Of a DNA stretch of 39,250 bases, positions 1-6,869 are shown in pieces. Source of the DNA: Hydrogenophaga sp. (GTDB lineage: Bacteria > Pseudomonadota > Gammaproteobacteria > Burkholderiales > Burkholderiaceae_C). The DNA lies in NCBI RefSeq assembly GCF_030158645.1, contig NZ_JAOASO010000144.1, forward strand, positions 72,815-112,064, given 5' to 3'. The notes below the pieces were generated by a model. The model ran no database searches and was not told the origin of the DNA. It saw nothing but the letters and a program-made list of their open reading frames with translations. A program made the position numbers and the translations under genes. Within the stretch, counting starts at the first letter, position 1. Every line of letters begins with the position of its first letter.

Positions 1-2514
1 CAACACGCTGCGCAGCCCCCACCAGCCAGCCACCAGCGCCAGCACGGCCCCGGCCAGCGCGCCGCCCAGCGGCACCCAGGGCGAGGCGGTCCAGGAGAAC
101 TGGAACACGTAGCGTGCCAACGCCCAGCCCACCGCCACGGCCACGCTGGAAGCGAGGAAGCCCGCCAGCAGGCCCACGCCCAGCAGCTCGATGCGCTGCA
201 CCTGGCGCAGCAGCGCGGAGCCCGCGCCCACGGCGCGCAGGATGGCGAATTCGCGCTCCCGCTCACCGCGGGTGGCGGTGATGGCGGCCAGCAGCACCAC
301 CAGGCCCGCGGCCAGCGTGAAGGCGAACAGGAACTCCACCGCGCTGATCACCTGACCGAGCACGCGCTGCACCTGCGCGATGGTCTGGCTCATGTCGACG
401 TTGGTGATGTTGGGAAACTGGCGCACCAGCGTGTTGTCGAAACTGGCACCGGCGGCGCTCGCGCCGTCGGGCGCGCGGAAAGCGCTGATGAAGCTCACCG
501 GCACGTTGGGCACGTTGGCCACCGGAAACACCACGAAGAAGTTGACCCGCAGGGAACCCCAGTCCACCTTGCGCAGGCTGGTGATGCGGCCTTCCGTGAC
601 CTGGCCGCCGATGTCGAAGCCGAGGCGGTCGCCGAGCTTGAGGCCCAGGGTTTCCGCCAGGCCTTCTTCCACGCTCACGGCACCGGCCTCGTTGTCGGTC
701 CAGCGGCCAGCCACCACGGGGTTGTTCTCGGGTCGCGTGGCGGTGTTGGAGAGGTTGAACTCCCGGTCCACCAGGCGGGCAGCGCGGTCGTCGGTGTAGT
801 CCTCGGGCTTCACGGCCGCACCGTTGACGCTGACCAGCCGGCCCCGGATCATGGGGTACCAGTCGAAGCGCTCCACACCGGCGGTGCGCAGCGCCTGCTG
901 GAACTCGGCGCCTTGCTCGGGCTGCACATTGATCACGAAGCGGTTGGGCGCATCGGGCGGCGTGGCGTTGCGCCAGCTGGCAATGAGGTCGGTGCGCAGC
1001 AGCACCAGCAGCACCAGCGCGAGCAGGCCGACCGAGAGTGCGCTGATCTGCACCACGGCGTAGGCGGGGCGGGCCGACAGCTGGCGCGTGGCCATGACGA
1101 GGGCTCTCGGCGCGGTGGCTTCGTTCACGCTGGCGCGCAGCAGGCGCACGGCGGCGTAACTCGCGGCGGCGAACAGCAGCACGGCGGCGGCAAAACCACC
1201 CACTGCAATGCCGCCCAGCAGCAGGTCGCGGCTGGCGGCCAGCAGCAGCGCGGCAAAGCCGGCCATGCCCAGCGCCAGCACGGCCAGCGTGGCGGGCTTG
1301 AGCTGGCCCACGTCACGGCGGATCACGCGCAGCGGCGGCACCTTGGCCAGCTGCAACACCGGGGGCAAGCCAAAGGCCATCATGAGCGTGAGGCCCATGC
1401 CCAGACCGAGCAGCACCGGGGTGATGCCGGGCGGCGGCAGGCTGGCTTCCACCAGGCCCGCGAGCAGCACCACGAACACATGGTGCACCGCGTAGCCGAT
1501 GGCGACACCCAGCGCGCTGGCGAACAGGCCGACGAGCGCGAACTCCAGCGTATAGGCGCGTGCCATCGTGCCTTGCGAGAGACCCAGCACGCGCAGCATG
1601 GCGCAGTCGTCCAGGTGCCGCTGCGCGAAGCCGCGCGCGGCGATGGCCACGGCCACGGCGCACAAGAGCGCGGCCAGCAGCGCCACCAGATTGAGGAATT
1701 TTTCGGCGCGCTCCAGCGTCTGCTGCATCTCGGGCCGCCCGCCTTCGAGCGACTCCAGCCGGATGCCGCGCACGCCGGGCTTGGCCACCTCGGTCTGCGC
1801 CCACTGGTTGAAACGGGCCACGCGGGCTTCGTCACCGACCACGGCGAGGCGGTAGTTGAGGCGGCTGGCGGGCTGCACCAGACCGGTGGCGGGCAAATCC
1901 GCGTTGTTGATCATCACGCGCGGCGCGAAACTCATGAAACCGGCGCCCCGGTCGGGCTCGACCACGATGACGCGGGTGATGGTGAACGAGGAGTCGCCCA
2001 GCAGCAGCGGCTGGCCCATTTGCAGGTTCAAGGACACCAGCAGCGCGGCATCAACCCAGGCGGTGCCCGGCGCGGGAATCTCGCGCGTGGGCGCATCGAC
2101 GGCGGTGGGCGACTCGGCCACGCGCAGGCTGCCGCGCAGCGGGTAGCCCTCGCCCACGGATTTCAAAGCCACCAGCCGGGCGGCTCCGCCCTCTTCGTCG
2201 CGCGCTCGGCCCATGGTGGGAAAACCCAGCGTCTGCACCACGGTCAAACCGAGTTCACGGGCTTGCGCCTCGAACGCGGGTGGTGGCGTGTTGTCGCTGC
2301 TGATCACCACGTCGCCACCGATGAGCGCACGCGCGTCGCGCGACAGGCCACCCTGCAGACGGTCGGCAAAAAAGCCCACCGCCGACAAGGCCGCCACCGC
2401 GAGCGTCACCGCCAACATCAGCAAACGCAGCTCACCAGCGCGCCAGTCGCGGGTGAGGGATGACCAGCCCAGGGTCCAGAAGCGGATGGGCAGGGAGGTG
2501 GTGGGTGTACTCAT
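1..2514 (-). CDS. FtsX-like ABC transporter permease (YbbP type), 3' end cut by window edge
   Basis: The minus strand is open from an ATG at 2514 to the left edge, 838 codons with no stop, so the C-terminus is missing. The translation starts MSTPTTSLPIRFWTLGW and has the layout of YbbP-type permeases of the FtsX/MacB superfamily. There is an N-terminal membrane helix (about residues 35-50), a long periplasmic region, a block of helices in the middle, a second periplasmic region (about 560-720), and a further helix followed by the cytoplasmic signature ATRGEREREFAILRAVGAG. Two FtsX domains in one chain are usual for this family. Such permeases pair with a YbbA-like ATPase and are thought to act in export or release of lipophilic cargo from the inner membrane; that partner is not in the window. 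The long plus-strand reading frames over the same bases are His/Gln/Arg-rich shadows. Confidence 0.88.
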   Translation of the reverse strand, partial: MSTPTTSLPIRFWTLGWSSLTRDWRAGELRLLMLAVTLAVAALSAVGFFADRLQGGLSRDARALIGGDVVISSDNTPPPAFEAQARELGLTVVQTLGFPTMGRARDEEGGAARLVALKSVGEGYPLRGSLRVAESPTAVDAPTREIPAPGTAWVDAALLVSLNLQMGQPLLLGDSSFTITRVIVVEPDRGAGFMSFAPRVMINNADLPATGLVQPASRLNYRLAVVGDEARVARFNQWAQTEVAKPGVRGIRLESLEGGRPEMQQTLERAEKFLNLVALLAALLCAVAVAIAARGFAQRHLDDCAMLRVLGLSQGTMARAYTLEFALVGLFASALGVAIGYAVHHVFVVLLAGLVEASLPPPGITPVLLGLGMGLTLMMAFGLPPVLQLAKVPPLRVIRRDVGQLKPATLAVLALGMAGFAALLLAASRDLLLGGIAVGGFAAAVLLFAAASYAAVRLLRASVNEATAPRALVMATRQLSARPAYAVVQISALSVGLLALVLLVLLRTDLIASWRNATPPDAPNRFVINVQPEQGAEFQQALRTAGVERFDWYPMIRGRLVSVNGAAVKPEDYTDDRAARLVDREFNLSNTATRPENNPVVAGRWTDNEAGAVSVEEGLAETLGLKLGDRLGFDIGGQVTEGRITSLRKVDWGSLRVNFFVVFPVANVPNVPVSFISAFRAPDGASAAGASFDNTLVRQFPNITNVDMSQTIAQVQRVLGQVISAVEFLFAFTLAAGLVVLLAAITATRGEREREFAILRAVGAGSALLRQVQRIELLGVGLLAGFLASSVAVAVGWALARYVFQFSWTASPWVPLGGALAGAVLALVAGWWGLRSVL

Positions 2515-2581
2515 TCGGAGAACCTTATCGCATCCACAAAAGCCACACGTCCGACCGGCGCGAAGTGCATTGGTTCAGAAC

Positions 2582-2654
2582 GCCGCGGAAATGGCTTTGC
2601 CAGACCGCAGGCGTTGCCCCTGAGGGGTGACGCGCCGCAGGCGCGGCGCGGGGG
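2582..2654. repeat. Dispersed palindromic intergenic repeat, copy 1 (after upp)
   Basis: This stretch nearly matches 19679-19754: both begin gccgcggaa, share the central gccgcaggc-like and tgaggggtgacgcgccgcag segments and end gcgcggcgcggggg. Each copy has two stem-loops, a GC-rich one (cgcgccgcaggcgcggcgcg) and a short cccc-tga-gggg one. Both copies sit just after the stop codon of a minus-strand gene (upp here, boxB for the other), which would fit an RNA 3'-end or processing role. There is no T-tract, so it is not a classical terminator. Identity was judged by eye. Confidence 0.8.
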
Positions 2655-2659
2655 GAGCA

Positions 2660-3292
2660 CTACTTGGTTCCAAAAATTCGATCGCCTGCGTCTCCGAGTC
2701 CCGGAACGATGTACCCGTGCTCATTCAAGCCACGGTCCACCGAGGGGGTGTAGATCGGCACGTCGGGGTGCGCGTCGTGGAAAGTCTTGATGCCTTCGGG
2801 GCAGGTGACCAAGCAGACAAAACGGATTGAGCGCGGGCCGGTCTTTTTGAGCCGGTCGACCGCCGCCACGGCCGAATTGCCGGTGGCCAGCATCGGGTCG
2901 AGCACGATCACGTCGCGCTCGTGCATGTCTTGCGGCATCTTGAAGTAATACTCCACCGCCTTCAGCGTGGCCGGGTCGCGGTACAGGCCGATGTGGCCGA
3001 CGCGCGCGCCCGGGATCACCTGCAGCATGCCGTCCAGGAAACCGTTGCCGGCCCGCAGGATGGAGGCGAGCACGACCTTCTTGCCGTCGATCACGCGCGA
3101 CTGCATTTTTTCCAGCGGGGTTTCGATCTCGATGGTCTGCATCGGCATGTCGCGCGTGATCTCGTAGGCGAGCAAGGCGCTGAGCTCGTGCACGAGCTCG
3201 CGGAAGCTCTTGGTGCTGGTGTCCTTGCGGCGCATCAGCGTGAGCTTGTGCTGCACCAGGGGGTGGTCAATGACGTGGACGTCTCGGCTCAT
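2660..3292 (-). CDS. upp: Uracil phosphoribosyltransferase
   Basis: This enzyme makes UMP from uracil and PRPP in the cytosolic pyrimidine salvage pathway. The 210-residue product is full length for Upp (about 208 residues). It carries the PRPP-binding loop [11 protein letters not shown] at residues 130-140, the [12 protein letters not shown] segment (78-89) and the conserved C-terminal uracil-binding segment [18 protein letters not shown]. The ATG at 3292 gives the expected N-terminus ([12 protein letters not shown] is conserved near the start of the family), although the upstream Shine-Dalgarno is weak. It is monocistronic or transcribed toward the FtsX-like gene, with a dispersed repeat in the gap between them. 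Confidence 0.97.
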   Translation of the reverse strand: MSRDVHVIDHPLVQHKLTLMRRKDTSTKSFRELVHELSALLAYEITRDMPMQTIEIETPLEKMQSRVIDGKKVVLASILRAGNGFLDGMLQVIPGARVGHIGLYRDPATLKAVEYYFKMPQDMHERDVIVLDPMLATGNSAVAAVDRLKKTGPRSIRFVCLVTCPEGIKTFHDAHPDVPIYTPSVDRGLNEHGYIVPGLGDAGDRIFGTK

Positions 3293-3364
3293 GGGAAAGT
3301 TCTCGGCAAAAAAAGTGAACCGAGTTTATGCCCGAACCCCCGGGCGTACGCCGCGTGAGGGCGG

Positions 3365-4225
3365 TCAGGACGCGCTGGCGGCCCGTTCCCGCACCACCGG
3401 TGCCGGGGGCGGCACGGCATCCAGCACCAACCGCTCGGGGTGCGTGTAACACAGGAAATGCTTGTTGGTGGCCCGGCCGATGGCGCACAAGCCGACGCGC
3501 TGCGCCACGTCCAGGCCCATTTGCGTGATGCCGCTGCGCGACACCACCACCGCCACCCCCATCTGCGCGGATTTGATGACCATCTCGCTCGTGAGGCGGC
3601 CGGTGGTGTAGAAGATCTTGTCGCCTGCGGGCAGGTCGGTTTGCAGCGGCATCCATCCCGCGATGGTGTCCACCGCGTTGTGGCGGCCCACGTCTTCCAC
3701 AAACAACTGCAGGTTTTCAGCCAGGAACAGCGCACACGCGTGCACCGACCCGGCCGACTTGTAGGTGCTCTCCTTGAGGCGGATCGCGTTGACGATGGCG
3801 TAGAGCTGCGACTGGCGCAGCACCATGTCGGCCGGCAGCTGGATGCTGTCGATCTCGTCCATGAGGTTGCCGAACACGCTGCCCTGTCCGCAGCCGGTGG
3901 TGACCACGCGCTTGGAGGTGCGCTCCTCGATGTGGTCAATGCCGTGCCGCGTTTTCACCGAAGCCGCGCCCACCTCCCAGTCCACGGTGATCGACTCGAT
4001 GTCGTCCACCGAGGCGATCAGGCGCTGGTTGAGCAAATACCCCAGCACCAGCCACTCGGGGTGCGCGCCCAGCGTCATGAGCGTGACCAGCTCGCGCTTG
4101 TCCACATAGACCGTGAGGTCTCGCTCGGCCGGGATGAAAATTGACTCGCGCTCGCCATGCTGGTTCATGACCTCGACTTCGCGGGTCAGCGGTGCACGGG
4201 CCTGGGTGAGGTGGGGCAAAGGCAT
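3365..4225 (-). CDS. fdhD: Formate dehydrogenase accessory sulfurtransferase FdhD
   Basis: FdhD passes sulfur from a cysteine desulfurase to the molybdenum (or tungsten) bis-MGD cofactor of formate dehydrogenase, a step needed for activity. The 286-residue product has typical family segments: LGYLLNQRLI near residue 62, VVTTGCGQGSVFG at 107-119, FVEDVGRHNAVD and the GRLTSEMVIKSAQMG stretch. In E. coli FdhD the mobile loop has two cysteines (CxxC); here the loop reads CGQG with a single Cys112. It lies downstream of the fdh structural operon on the same strand but behind a terminator-like hairpin at 4263-4293, so it may have its own promoter. A start at residue 20 (MNQHGERES) is possible, but the longer N-terminus looks family-like. 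Confidence 0.96.
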   Translation of the reverse strand: MPLPHLTQARAPLTREVEVMNQHGERESIFIPAERDLTVYVDKRELVTLMTLGAHPEWLVLGYLLNQRLIASVDDIESITVDWEVGAASVKTRHGIDHIEERTSKRVVTTGCGQGSVFGNLMDEIDSIQLPADMVLRQSQLYAIVNAIRLKESTYKSAGSVHACALFLAENLQLFVEDVGRHNAVDTIAGWMPLQTDLPAGDKIFYTTGRLTSEMVIKSAQMGVAVVVSRSGITQMGLDVAQRVGLCAIGRATNKHFLCYTHPERLVLDAVPPPAPVVRERAASAS

Positions 4226-4262
4226 GGGAGCAGACTACAGCAAGTTCAAAGGCAACAAAGTC

Positions 4263-4293
4263 AAAGGGCCGGCACCCGAGGGTGCGGCCCTTT
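4263..4293 (-). terminator. Hairpin terminator at the end of the fdh operon
   Basis: The arms aaagggcc and ggcccttt, extended by gcaccc and gggtgc, form a stem of about 14 pairs with one bulged base and a 2-nt loop. Read on the minus strand the stem is followed by TTTGACTTTGTT, moderately T-rich. It lies 40 bp after the last gene of the fdh operon and before fdhD, so it probably reduces read-through into fdhD. Confidence 0.7.
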
Positions 4294-4333
4294 CAAACGC
4301 AGGCAAAACAGGAAACGCCGAGGTCGTGGCGAA

Positions 4334-4726
4334 TCACTTGCCCGTGGTGGCAGCCACCGGCGCCTTGCCGCTGGGTGGGCTGGCCGCCGTGTTGGACGGC
4401 GAATGGGCGCCCGCGGCTTCCAGCGGTTTGGCCACCGCGGTGGCCGCGGCCGCCACGTAGGTGAACGGACCGGGGTCCGCGCAAGCGGGCAGCGCCGCGG
4501 CGGGCTTGACCGACTTGCCGGTGGAGGCCGCCGTCTTGAAGAAATTGCCGGCGGCGCGGTCCATCGACAGGCACAGTTTGTAGCCATCGACCTTGGCGGC
4601 CCAGGCTGTCTTCGCCTTGGCTTCTTCGGCCTTGGCTTTGGCTTCGTCGGTCAACACGGGTGCGGGGAGCTTGGCAAAGGCGGACGTCGCCAGCAGCATC
4701 GAGAGGCACAGAAGGCTGCGTTTCAT
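4334..4726 (-). CDS. Small secreted protein of unknown function in the fdh operon
   Basis: No family is recognised. The 130-residue product begins with a clear Sec signal peptide (MKRSLLCLSMLLATSAFA, cleavage predicted after residue 18). The mature part starts with an Ala/Lys/Glu-rich helix, then a segment with two cysteines (LCLSMD and PACADPGP, about 40 residues apart) that could form a periplasmic disulfide, and an Ala/Pro-rich low-complexity tail. The ATG at 4726 is chosen because the signal peptide starts there and AAGGAAA lies just upstream. It follows the gamma subunit gene by 34 bp and precedes a terminator, so it is the last gene of the fdh transcript. A periplasmic assembly or accessory role is a guess from context only. 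Confidence 0.75.
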   Translation of the reverse strand: MKRSLLCLSMLLATSAFAKLPAPVLTDEAKAKAEEAKAKTAWAAKVDGYKLCLSMDRAAGNFFKTAASTGKSVKPAAALPACADPGPFTYVAAAATAVAKPLEAAGAHSPSNTAASPPSGKAPVAATTGK

Positions 4727-4760
4727 GGAGTTTCCTTGTCTCAGAAAAGGGAGGGGACTG

Positions 4761-5981
4761 TCAGGCGGCCCGGGGCGCGTCGCTCGCGGCGGCAGCGGCT
4801 GCCGTGCGGTGCGCGGGAATCTTGCCGGCCTTGATGTCGTCGTACCAGAGCTCGTGGTGCTCCTTGGCCCAGGTCTCGTCCACATAGCCGGTTTTCATGG
4901 CCTTGTAGGCGCCTTCCATGCCGATGGTGCCCATGTAGATGTGGCCCAGGAACATGGCCATCATCAGGACGGTGGCCACGCCGTGGATCATGTGCGCCAC
5001 CTGCATGTTGGCGCGGGTGTACTCCACCGCCGGCACGATTTTGTCCAGGAACACACCGGAGCCCACGACGATCAACCCGAGGAAGAAAACGCCGCCCCAG
5101 AACACCACTTTTTCGCCCGCGTTGAACCGGTGCGAAGGCACTTCCGAACCACCGAAGAGACCACCCGCCTTCAGGACCCAGGTGATATCTTCCTTGGTCG
5201 GCCAGTTGTCTTTGAGGAAGGTGAAGAACACCACCACCAACGACACGGCGAACAGCGGGCCTGAAAAGTTGTGCATGTTTTTCAGCGCGTAGGTCAGCCA
5301 GCCGAACAGCGTGCTGCCCATGATGGGCAGCAGGAAGAACTTGCCGAACGCCATGACCACGCCGGACACAGCCAGCACCACAAACGTGATGGCGTTGACC
5401 CAGTGGGCCGCGCGTTCCACATACGTGAAGCGCTCGATGACCCGGCCGGTCTCGCTGCCGTGCAGCTTGATCGTGCCCTTGCCAAAGTAAAACAGCGCCA
5501 GCGCAACCAACGCGATCAGCAACAGCGAACCACCGTAGGGGATGATCCAGTCGTTGCGCACCTGGCGCCACGCTTCACCGGCGTTGGTGAGGCTGGATCC
5601 GGGGTACTGCACAAAACCCTGAATCATGTTGCCCGATTCGGGGTACGGCAGGCTGGAGTAGCCCGTGACACCCTTGCCCACATCGCGCCACATGGGCGCG
5701 TTGTTGCCAGGCTGGACCTTGCCTCGTTCGGCGTTGGTCTGCTCGCTGTACTTGGGATCGGTGGAAGCGTCGGGCGCGATCTCGAAGATGTTGGCGCCAC
5801 GGATGCCGCCTTGCTGGGTGGCTGCGGGTGCGGTCACGGCGGGCGGTGCCAGATCGTCCTGCGTCGCGGCGGGAGCCACCGCCTGAGCGCTGGCCACACC
5901 CGCGCTGAGCGCAAACAAGGCTGCCGCCAGCACAGCGGGCGATGCGAGCTGGCGCAAGCCAGCGGTCAAAAACCGTTGCAT
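4761..5981 (-). CDS. fdhC: Formate dehydrogenase gamma subunit, membrane cytochrome b
   Basis: This subunit anchors the complex and passes electrons from the iron-sulfur subunit through b hemes to quinone. The 406-residue product has a signal peptide (residues 1-33), an Ala/Pro-rich periplasmic stretch to about 145, a helix at 150-167, then the four-helix cytochrome b core (about 195-213, 236-255, 293-312, 328-350). Candidate heme ligands are His193 (RAAHW), His237 (NMHNF), His330/His333 (AHMIHG) and His347 (LGHIYMG). It ends in an Ala-rich tail. E. coli FdnI is about 217 residues, so this is the long form with an extra exported N-terminal region. The ATG at 5981 follows GAGGAAC at good spacing, 13 bp after the small lipoprotein gene. 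The family is well recognised; the symbol is by position in the operon. Confidence 0.93.
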   Translation of the reverse strand: MQRFLTAGLRQLASPAVLAAALFALSAGVASAQAVAPAATQDDLAPPAVTAPAATQQGGIRGANIFEIAPDASTDPKYSEQTNAERGKVQPGNNAPMWRDVGKGVTGYSSLPYPESGNMIQGFVQYPGSSLTNAGEAWRQVRNDWIIPYGGSLLLIALVALALFYFGKGTIKLHGSETGRVIERFTYVERAAHWVNAITFVVLAVSGVVMAFGKFFLLPIMGSTLFGWLTYALKNMHNFSGPLFAVSLVVVFFTFLKDNWPTKEDITWVLKAGGLFGGSEVPSHRFNAGEKVVFWGGVFFLGLIVVGSGVFLDKIVPAVEYTRANMQVAHMIHGVATVLMMAMFLGHIYMGTIGMEGAYKAMKTGYVDETWAKEHHELWYDDIKAGKIPAHRTAAAAAASDAPRAA

Positions 5982-5994
5982 ACAGCGTTCCTCG

Positions 5995-6240
5995 TCACTT
6001 GGACATGCGGGTGTAGTCGTTCTGGCCGTACTGCGCACGCGCCTTGAGCTGCTGCTCCCAGCTGGCTTTGTCGCCGGTGCTCCAGCCGCTTTGAACGTAC
6101 TGGCTCTTGCCCACGCCGGTGTAAGGAGCGCCGTCTTGCTTGACACCCGCGCCGTTCATTTCCTGCGGCTGGTCGCCGCAGGCCACCAGGCCCAGCGTCA
6201 GCGTTGCGGCTGCGATGGAGAAGATGAAACGCTGGCTCAT
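5995..6240 (-). CDS. Small lipoprotein between the beta and gamma formate dehydrogenase genes
   Basis: No named family is recognised. The 81-residue product has a lipoprotein signal: MSQRFIFSIAAATLTLGLVAC with lipobox LVAC and lipidation predicted at Cys21. The 60-residue mature part is polar and aromatic, with YTGVGKSQYVQSGWS and WEQQLKARAQYGQNDY. Its ATG overlaps the stop codon of the beta-subunit gene as ATGA (4-bp overlap), which is strong evidence for translational coupling, and it ends 13 bp before the gamma gene. It is therefore an integral operon member, probably attached to the periplasmic face of a membrane near the complex. A structural or assembly role is inferred from position only. 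Confidence 0.82.
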   Translation of the reverse strand: MSQRFIFSIAAATLTLGLVACGDQPQEMNGAGVKQDGAPYTGVGKSQYVQSGWSTGDKASWEQQLKARAQYGQNDYTRMSK

Positions 6241-6839
6241 GATTTGGTCCCTTGAGCGGTGCCGTAGGCGGTGCCCCAGCCCCAGACCTCGGCGCCCTTG
6301 CCACGCTGCAGCACGCGGTTGCGGAAGATGTCGGCCACCACGTCGCCGTCGCCGGCGAGCAGGGCTTTGGTCGAGCACATCTCGGCGCAGGCCGGCAGCT
6401 TGCCTTCGGCAAGGCGGTTGCGGCCGTATTTCTCGAACTCGTCCTGGCTGCCGTGGGCCTCGGGGCCACCGGCGCAGAAGGTGCACTTGTCCATCTTGCC
6501 GCGCACACCAAAGGTGCCTTGCGACGGGAACTGCGGTGCGCCGAACGGGCAGGCGTACGAGCAGTAGCCGCAGCCGATGCAGACGTCCTTGTCGTGCAGC
6601 ACCACACCTTCGTCGGTGCGGTAGAAGCAGTTCACCGGGCACACCGCCATGCAGGGCGCGTCGCTGCAGTGCATGCAGGCCACCGAGATGGATTTCTCGC
6701 CGGGCACACCGTCGTTGAGGGTGACCACGCGGCGGCGGTTCACGCCCCACGGCACCTCGTGTTCGTTCTTGCAGGCGGTCACGCAACCGTTGCATTCGAT
6801 GCAGCGCTCTGCATCACAGATGAATTTCATTCTTGCCAT
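6237..6839 (-). CDS. fdh3B: Formate dehydrogenase beta subunit, four [4Fe-4S] clusters (FDH3 type)
   Basis: It relays electrons from the catalytic subunit to cytochrome b. In 200 residues it has four cysteine groups: C13/C16/C19/C23, C55/C58/C63/C67, C87/C90/C93/C97 and C119/C122/C151/C155, the usual four-cluster arrangement of HybA/FdnH-type subunits. Unlike E. coli FdnH (about 294 residues) there is no C-terminal membrane helix, so attachment to the membrane must come from the gamma subunit. ATG at 6839 is preferred; an internal ATG at residue 4 (MKFICD) is equally possible. It begins 30 bp after the alpha gene, and its stop overlaps the start of the lipoprotein gene. Confidence 0.95.
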   Translation of the reverse strand: MARMKFICDAERCIECNGCVTACKNEHEVPWGVNRRRVVTLNDGVPGEKSISVACMHCSDAPCMAVCPVNCFYRTDEGVVLHDKDVCIGCGYCSYACPFGAPQFPSQGTFGVRGKMDKCTFCAGGPEAHGSQDEFEKYGRNRLAEGKLPACAEMCSTKALLAGDGDVVADIFRNRVLQRGKGAEVWGWGTAYGTAQGTKS

Positions 6840-6869
6840 GTTTTTCTCCTGGTGCCGTGGGGCCGGTGC

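Noticed and set aside
913..2463. Plus-strand frame of 516 codons opposite the FtsX-like gene
   Set aside because: It has extreme His/Gln/Arg/Gly composition and no domain; the minus strand gives a coherent membrane protein running off the edge.
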